The notes under the pieces were generated by a model. It saw only the letters and a list, made by a program, of their open reading frames with translations, had not been told where the DNA came from and did not search any database. Positions 61,922-64,000 of a DNA stretch of 64,000 nucleotides are shown one piece after another. Positions within the stretch are counted from its first letter, which is position 1. Each line of letters begins with the position of its first letter. The position numbers and the translations under genes are program-made. The stretch comes from Candidatus Methylophosphatis roskildensis (GTDB taxonomy: Bacteria; Pseudomonadota; Gammaproteobacteria; Burkholderiales; Rhodocyclaceae): the NCBI GenBank assembly GCA_016708905.1, contig JADJEV010000004.1, positions 1 through 64,000 on the forward strand, in the 5' to 3' direction.

Positions 61922-63241
61922 ATGAGCGAACCGTGCCCCCATTACGACTACTGCGGCCAGCGCGAAAATGAAGACCCACGCTTCGTCAGCACCTTGACCA
62001 AATCGACTTTTGCAATTCTGCTTGCTGGCGGACGAGGCAGCCGGCTGCACGAACTCACCGACTGGCGCGCCAAACCAGCGGTGCCGTTCGGCGGCAAGTT
62101 TCGCATCATCGATTTCACACTGTCCAACTGCGTCAATTCCGGCGTGCGTCGGGTGGCGGTGGCAACACAGTACAAGGCACACAGCCTGATACGCCACCTG
62201 CAGCGCGGCTGGAGCTTTCTCGATGGTCGATTTGACGATTTCATCGACATCGTGCCCGCCGCGCAGCAAGTCAGCGAAGACTCATGGTACCAAGGCACGG
62301 CGGATGCCGTGTATCAGAATCTCAACATTATTCGAGGCAGCAAGCCGGAACTCGTGCTGATTCTTTCCGGCGATCACATCTACAAGATGGACTACGGGCG
62401 CATGCTGGCCTATCACGTGAGCCGCAAGGCCGACCTGACCGTAGGTTGCGTCGAGGTGCCGATCGCCGATGCCACCCAGTTCGGCGTCATGAGCATCGAC
62501 GATGACGGTCGGATTCGCAAGTTCTCGGAAAAGCCCGCTAATCCGGAACCCATGCCGGGCAATCCCGAGATGGCACTCGGCAGCATGGGAATCTATGTAT
62601 TCAATGCAGACTTCCTGTTCGAACACCTGATACGCGACGCCGAGGAGCTGGTATCCAGCCGCGACTTCGGCAAGGACATCATCCCCTACTCGGTGCCCCG
62701 CAATCGGGTGTTCGCTCATCGCTTTTCCGACAGTTGTGTCGGAACCCTGCCCGGCAGCAAGCATTACTGGCGCGACGTGGGCACGATCGACGCGTACTGG
62801 GAAGCGAATATGGAACTCTGCAAGGTAACACCCGAACTCAACATGTACGACAGCGCATGGCCGATCTGGACCTATCAGGAACAGTTGCCGCCGGCCAAGT
62901 TCGTGTTCAACGACGAGGAACGGCGCGGCATGGCGGTCGATTCGCTGGTTTCCGGCGGCAACGTCATCAGCGGCGCAACGGTACGCCGCTCGCTGATGTT
63001 TTCCAACGTGCGTGCCAACAGCTATTCGCTGATCGAGGATTCGGTGATTCTCCCCGAGGTCGAGATCGGCCGCAACGCAGTGCTCAAGCGATGTGTGATC
63101 GACAAGGGCGTAACGATTCCTGAGGGCTTGAAGGTCGGAGTCGATCCCGAAAGCGACCGTCGGCGGTTTCGCGTCACCGAGCGTGGTGTCACACTGATTA
63201 CCGCGGCGATGTTGGGACAGGCCTTGCATCAATTGCGCTGA
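61922..63241 (+). CDS. glgC: Glucose-1-phosphate adenylyltransferase
   Basis: This 439-aa enzyme makes ADP-glucose, the committed step of glycogen synthesis. [20 protein letters not shown] (nucleotide loop) lies near residue 32, [12 protein letters not shown] near 120, [11 protein letters not shown] near 142, [12 protein letters not shown] near 205 and a left-handed beta-helix at the C-terminus ([20 protein letters not shown]). AGGAATAATGCC precedes ATG 61922. It is probably under allosteric control by glycolytic intermediates, as in the family. Confidence 0.95.
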   Translation: MSEPCPHYDYCGQRENEDPRFVSTLTKSTFAILLAGGRGSRLHELTDWRAKPAVPFGGKFRIIDFTLSNCVNSGVRRVAVATQYKAHSLIRHLQRGWSFLDGRFDDFIDIVPAAQQVSEDSWYQGTADAVYQNLNIIRGSKPELVLILSGDHIYKMDYGRMLAYHVSRKADLTVGCVEVPIADATQFGVMSIDDDGRIRKFSEKPANPEPMPGNPEMALGSMGIYVFNADFLFEHLIRDAEELVSSRDFGKDIIPYSVPRNRVFAHRFSDSCVGTLPGSKHYWRDVGTIDAYWEANMELCKVTPELNMYDSAWPIWTYQEQLPPAKFVFNDEERRGMAVDSLVSGGNVISGATVRRSLMFSNVRANSYSLIEDSVILPEVEIGRNAVLKRCVIDKGVTIPEGLKVGVDPESDRRRFRVTERGVTLITAAMLGQALHQLR

Positions 63242-63678
63242 TCCGCAAGGCAGGCGGGGTCGATGCGGTGCACGTCTGACACTTCCGCCTGTCGGTTTTC
63301 CGGCTGTCTGCCATACGCGGCACGCGGCGAGTGCAGCGTGCTGGTCGACGATCGCGGCGATTGCACGGGATAAGCGGGCGAGAACATAATGCAGGCTGTG
63401 GCGTTGCGGATTCGCCGCAGCGTGCGGCACAAACGATATTCATACCGGCGTCCATGCCGGATGACCGATATCAGGACAGGCGTTCTGCCCGGAGATGGAG
63501 CAACTTACGATACTTGATTGATGTTTGGCGTCGGCGGCATGGGGCCGATCTCCAGCCGCAAGGCGTTCCGGAAACCGTTGGCCGAGGGGTCGAGGGCATC
63601 GCGCTGATCGCGGCGATCGAGGGCGTTTGCCCGTCTCCCAGGATCAGGCTCGGCTGAAAACCAAGGGAACAACAAACA
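63242..63678. other. Intergenic region between glgC and glgP
   Basis: No gene is evident in these 437 bases. A hairpin ACCGGC-GTCCAT-GCCGG lies near 63446-63464. Short frames on both strands do not resemble known families. The region may contain the leader of glgP, but no promoter could be placed. Confidence 0.4.
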
Positions 63679-64000
63679 ATGCCCGGCACCCCTTTCTTGC
63701 TCGAAGTCAATCCGCAGATCCCGCTGCGCCTGAGGCGCCTGCAGGAACTGGCGAACAACCTCTGGTACAGCTGGGATCGGCCGACGCGGACGCTGTTCGC
63801 GCGACTGCATCCATCGTTGTGGAAGCGCGCCCAGCACAGTCCGAAGGCCTTTCTCAAACGGGTCTCGCAGTGGCGACTCAATGAGGCGGCTGAGGACCGC
63901 GTTTTCCTCAATGCCTACAACCGGGTGCTGTCTGCCTACGACACCTACCATGCGCAGACGACACGGCTGAAGGAGACGACCGACTTCGGCGAAGGGGATC
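63679..64000 (+). CDS. glgP: Alpha-glucan phosphorylase, N-terminal part (runs off window)
   Basis: The first 107 residues are present: MPGTPFLLEVNPQIPLRLRR, then LQELANNLWYSWDRPTRTLF, a DUF3417-type N-terminal region of the short bacterial alpha-glucan phosphorylases, and KRVSQWRLNEAAEDRVFLNA. The protein would release glucose 1-phosphate from glycogen. The catalytic part lies beyond the window. It closes the glycogen cluster (glk, glgB, glgC, glgP). Confidence 0.85.
   Translation, partial: MPGTPFLLEVNPQIPLRLRRLQELANNLWYSWDRPTRTLFARLHPSLWKRAQHSPKAFLKRVSQWRLNEAAEDRVFLNAYNRVLSAYDTYHAQTTRLKETTDFGEGD

Noticed and set aside
59574..61925. Plus-strand frame of 783 aa opposite glgB
   Set aside because: It is the mirror of glgB, which carries the GH13 catalytic residues on the minus strand.
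58080..64000. glk-glgB-glgC-glgP as one operon
   Set aside because: glgB is on the opposite strand and there is a 437-bp gap before glgP, so the genes are only clustered.

Overview
The window reads as chromosomal DNA of a GC-rich betaproteobacterium, most like the Rhodocyclales. The grounds are gene order and family content: guaA-guaB next to a DUF4124 gene, rnfH-ratA diverging from smpB, mltG-tmk-holB-pilZ-tatD, lemA-M48 protease, a polyhydroxyalkanoate granule regulator, and a glycogen cluster. A storage-polymer accumulator related to Candidatus Accumulibacter would fit, but no marker gene here fixes the genus. There is no rRNA and one tRNA, Leu(UAA).

Layout. 1-4.4 kb is accessory or damaged DNA: an integron attC-like site, a decayed insertion sequence of about 2.25 kb with matching ends, and a 338-bp element with IS21-like ends. 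4.4-9.9 kb carries DUF1178, mlaF, ettA and feoAB on the minus strand. mlaF, ettA and feoB are broken by single-base indels, although the encoded protein is otherwise well conserved. 10-17 kb has a stress kinase (srkA), a cold-shock protein, a broken PQQ dehydrogenase, a C-S lyase (patB/malY type), cysK, and broken ankyrin and tatD genes. 18-29 kb is housekeeping: pilZ, holB, tmk, mltG, ygfZ, tadA, a secreted ATP-dependent DNA ligase, a SWIM/SNF2 helicase and a vapBC toxin-antitoxin pair. 29.6-36.4 kb has guaBA, rnfH-ratA/smpB and an SPFH/NfeD pair. 36.9-43.2 kb has an acyl-CoA ligase, a GNAT protein, an ISAs1-family insertion and an algI/algX-like O-acylation pair. 43.5-52.7 kb has an rRNA methyltransferase, M61 and M48 peptidases, lemA, an SOS-controlled dnaE2 and a PHA-system gene. 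52.7-56.2 kb has an acyl-CoA-binding protein and a wax ester synthase/DGAT, divergent and separated by an insertion sequence. 56.7-64 kb has tRNA-Leu, a phosphodiesterase, glucokinase, a DUF2934 protein, and glgB, glgC and the start of glgP.

Carbon storage is the functional theme of the right half. Acyl-CoA supply and buffering (FadD-like ligase, ACBP), neutral-lipid synthesis (WS/DGAT), a PHA-associated protein and glycogen metabolism (glk, glgB, glgC, glgP) all lie within about 27 kb.

The most informative non-gene signals are three in-frame insertions of palindromic repeat DNA inside dnaE2, several small inverted-repeat elements placed exactly in intergenic gaps, a dispersed repeat with four copies, a heptanucleotide tandem array between guaB and guaA, and a left-to-right gradient of frameshifts that looks more like sequence error near a contig end than real gene decay. 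I saw no convincing new multi-gene defence or biosynthetic system.
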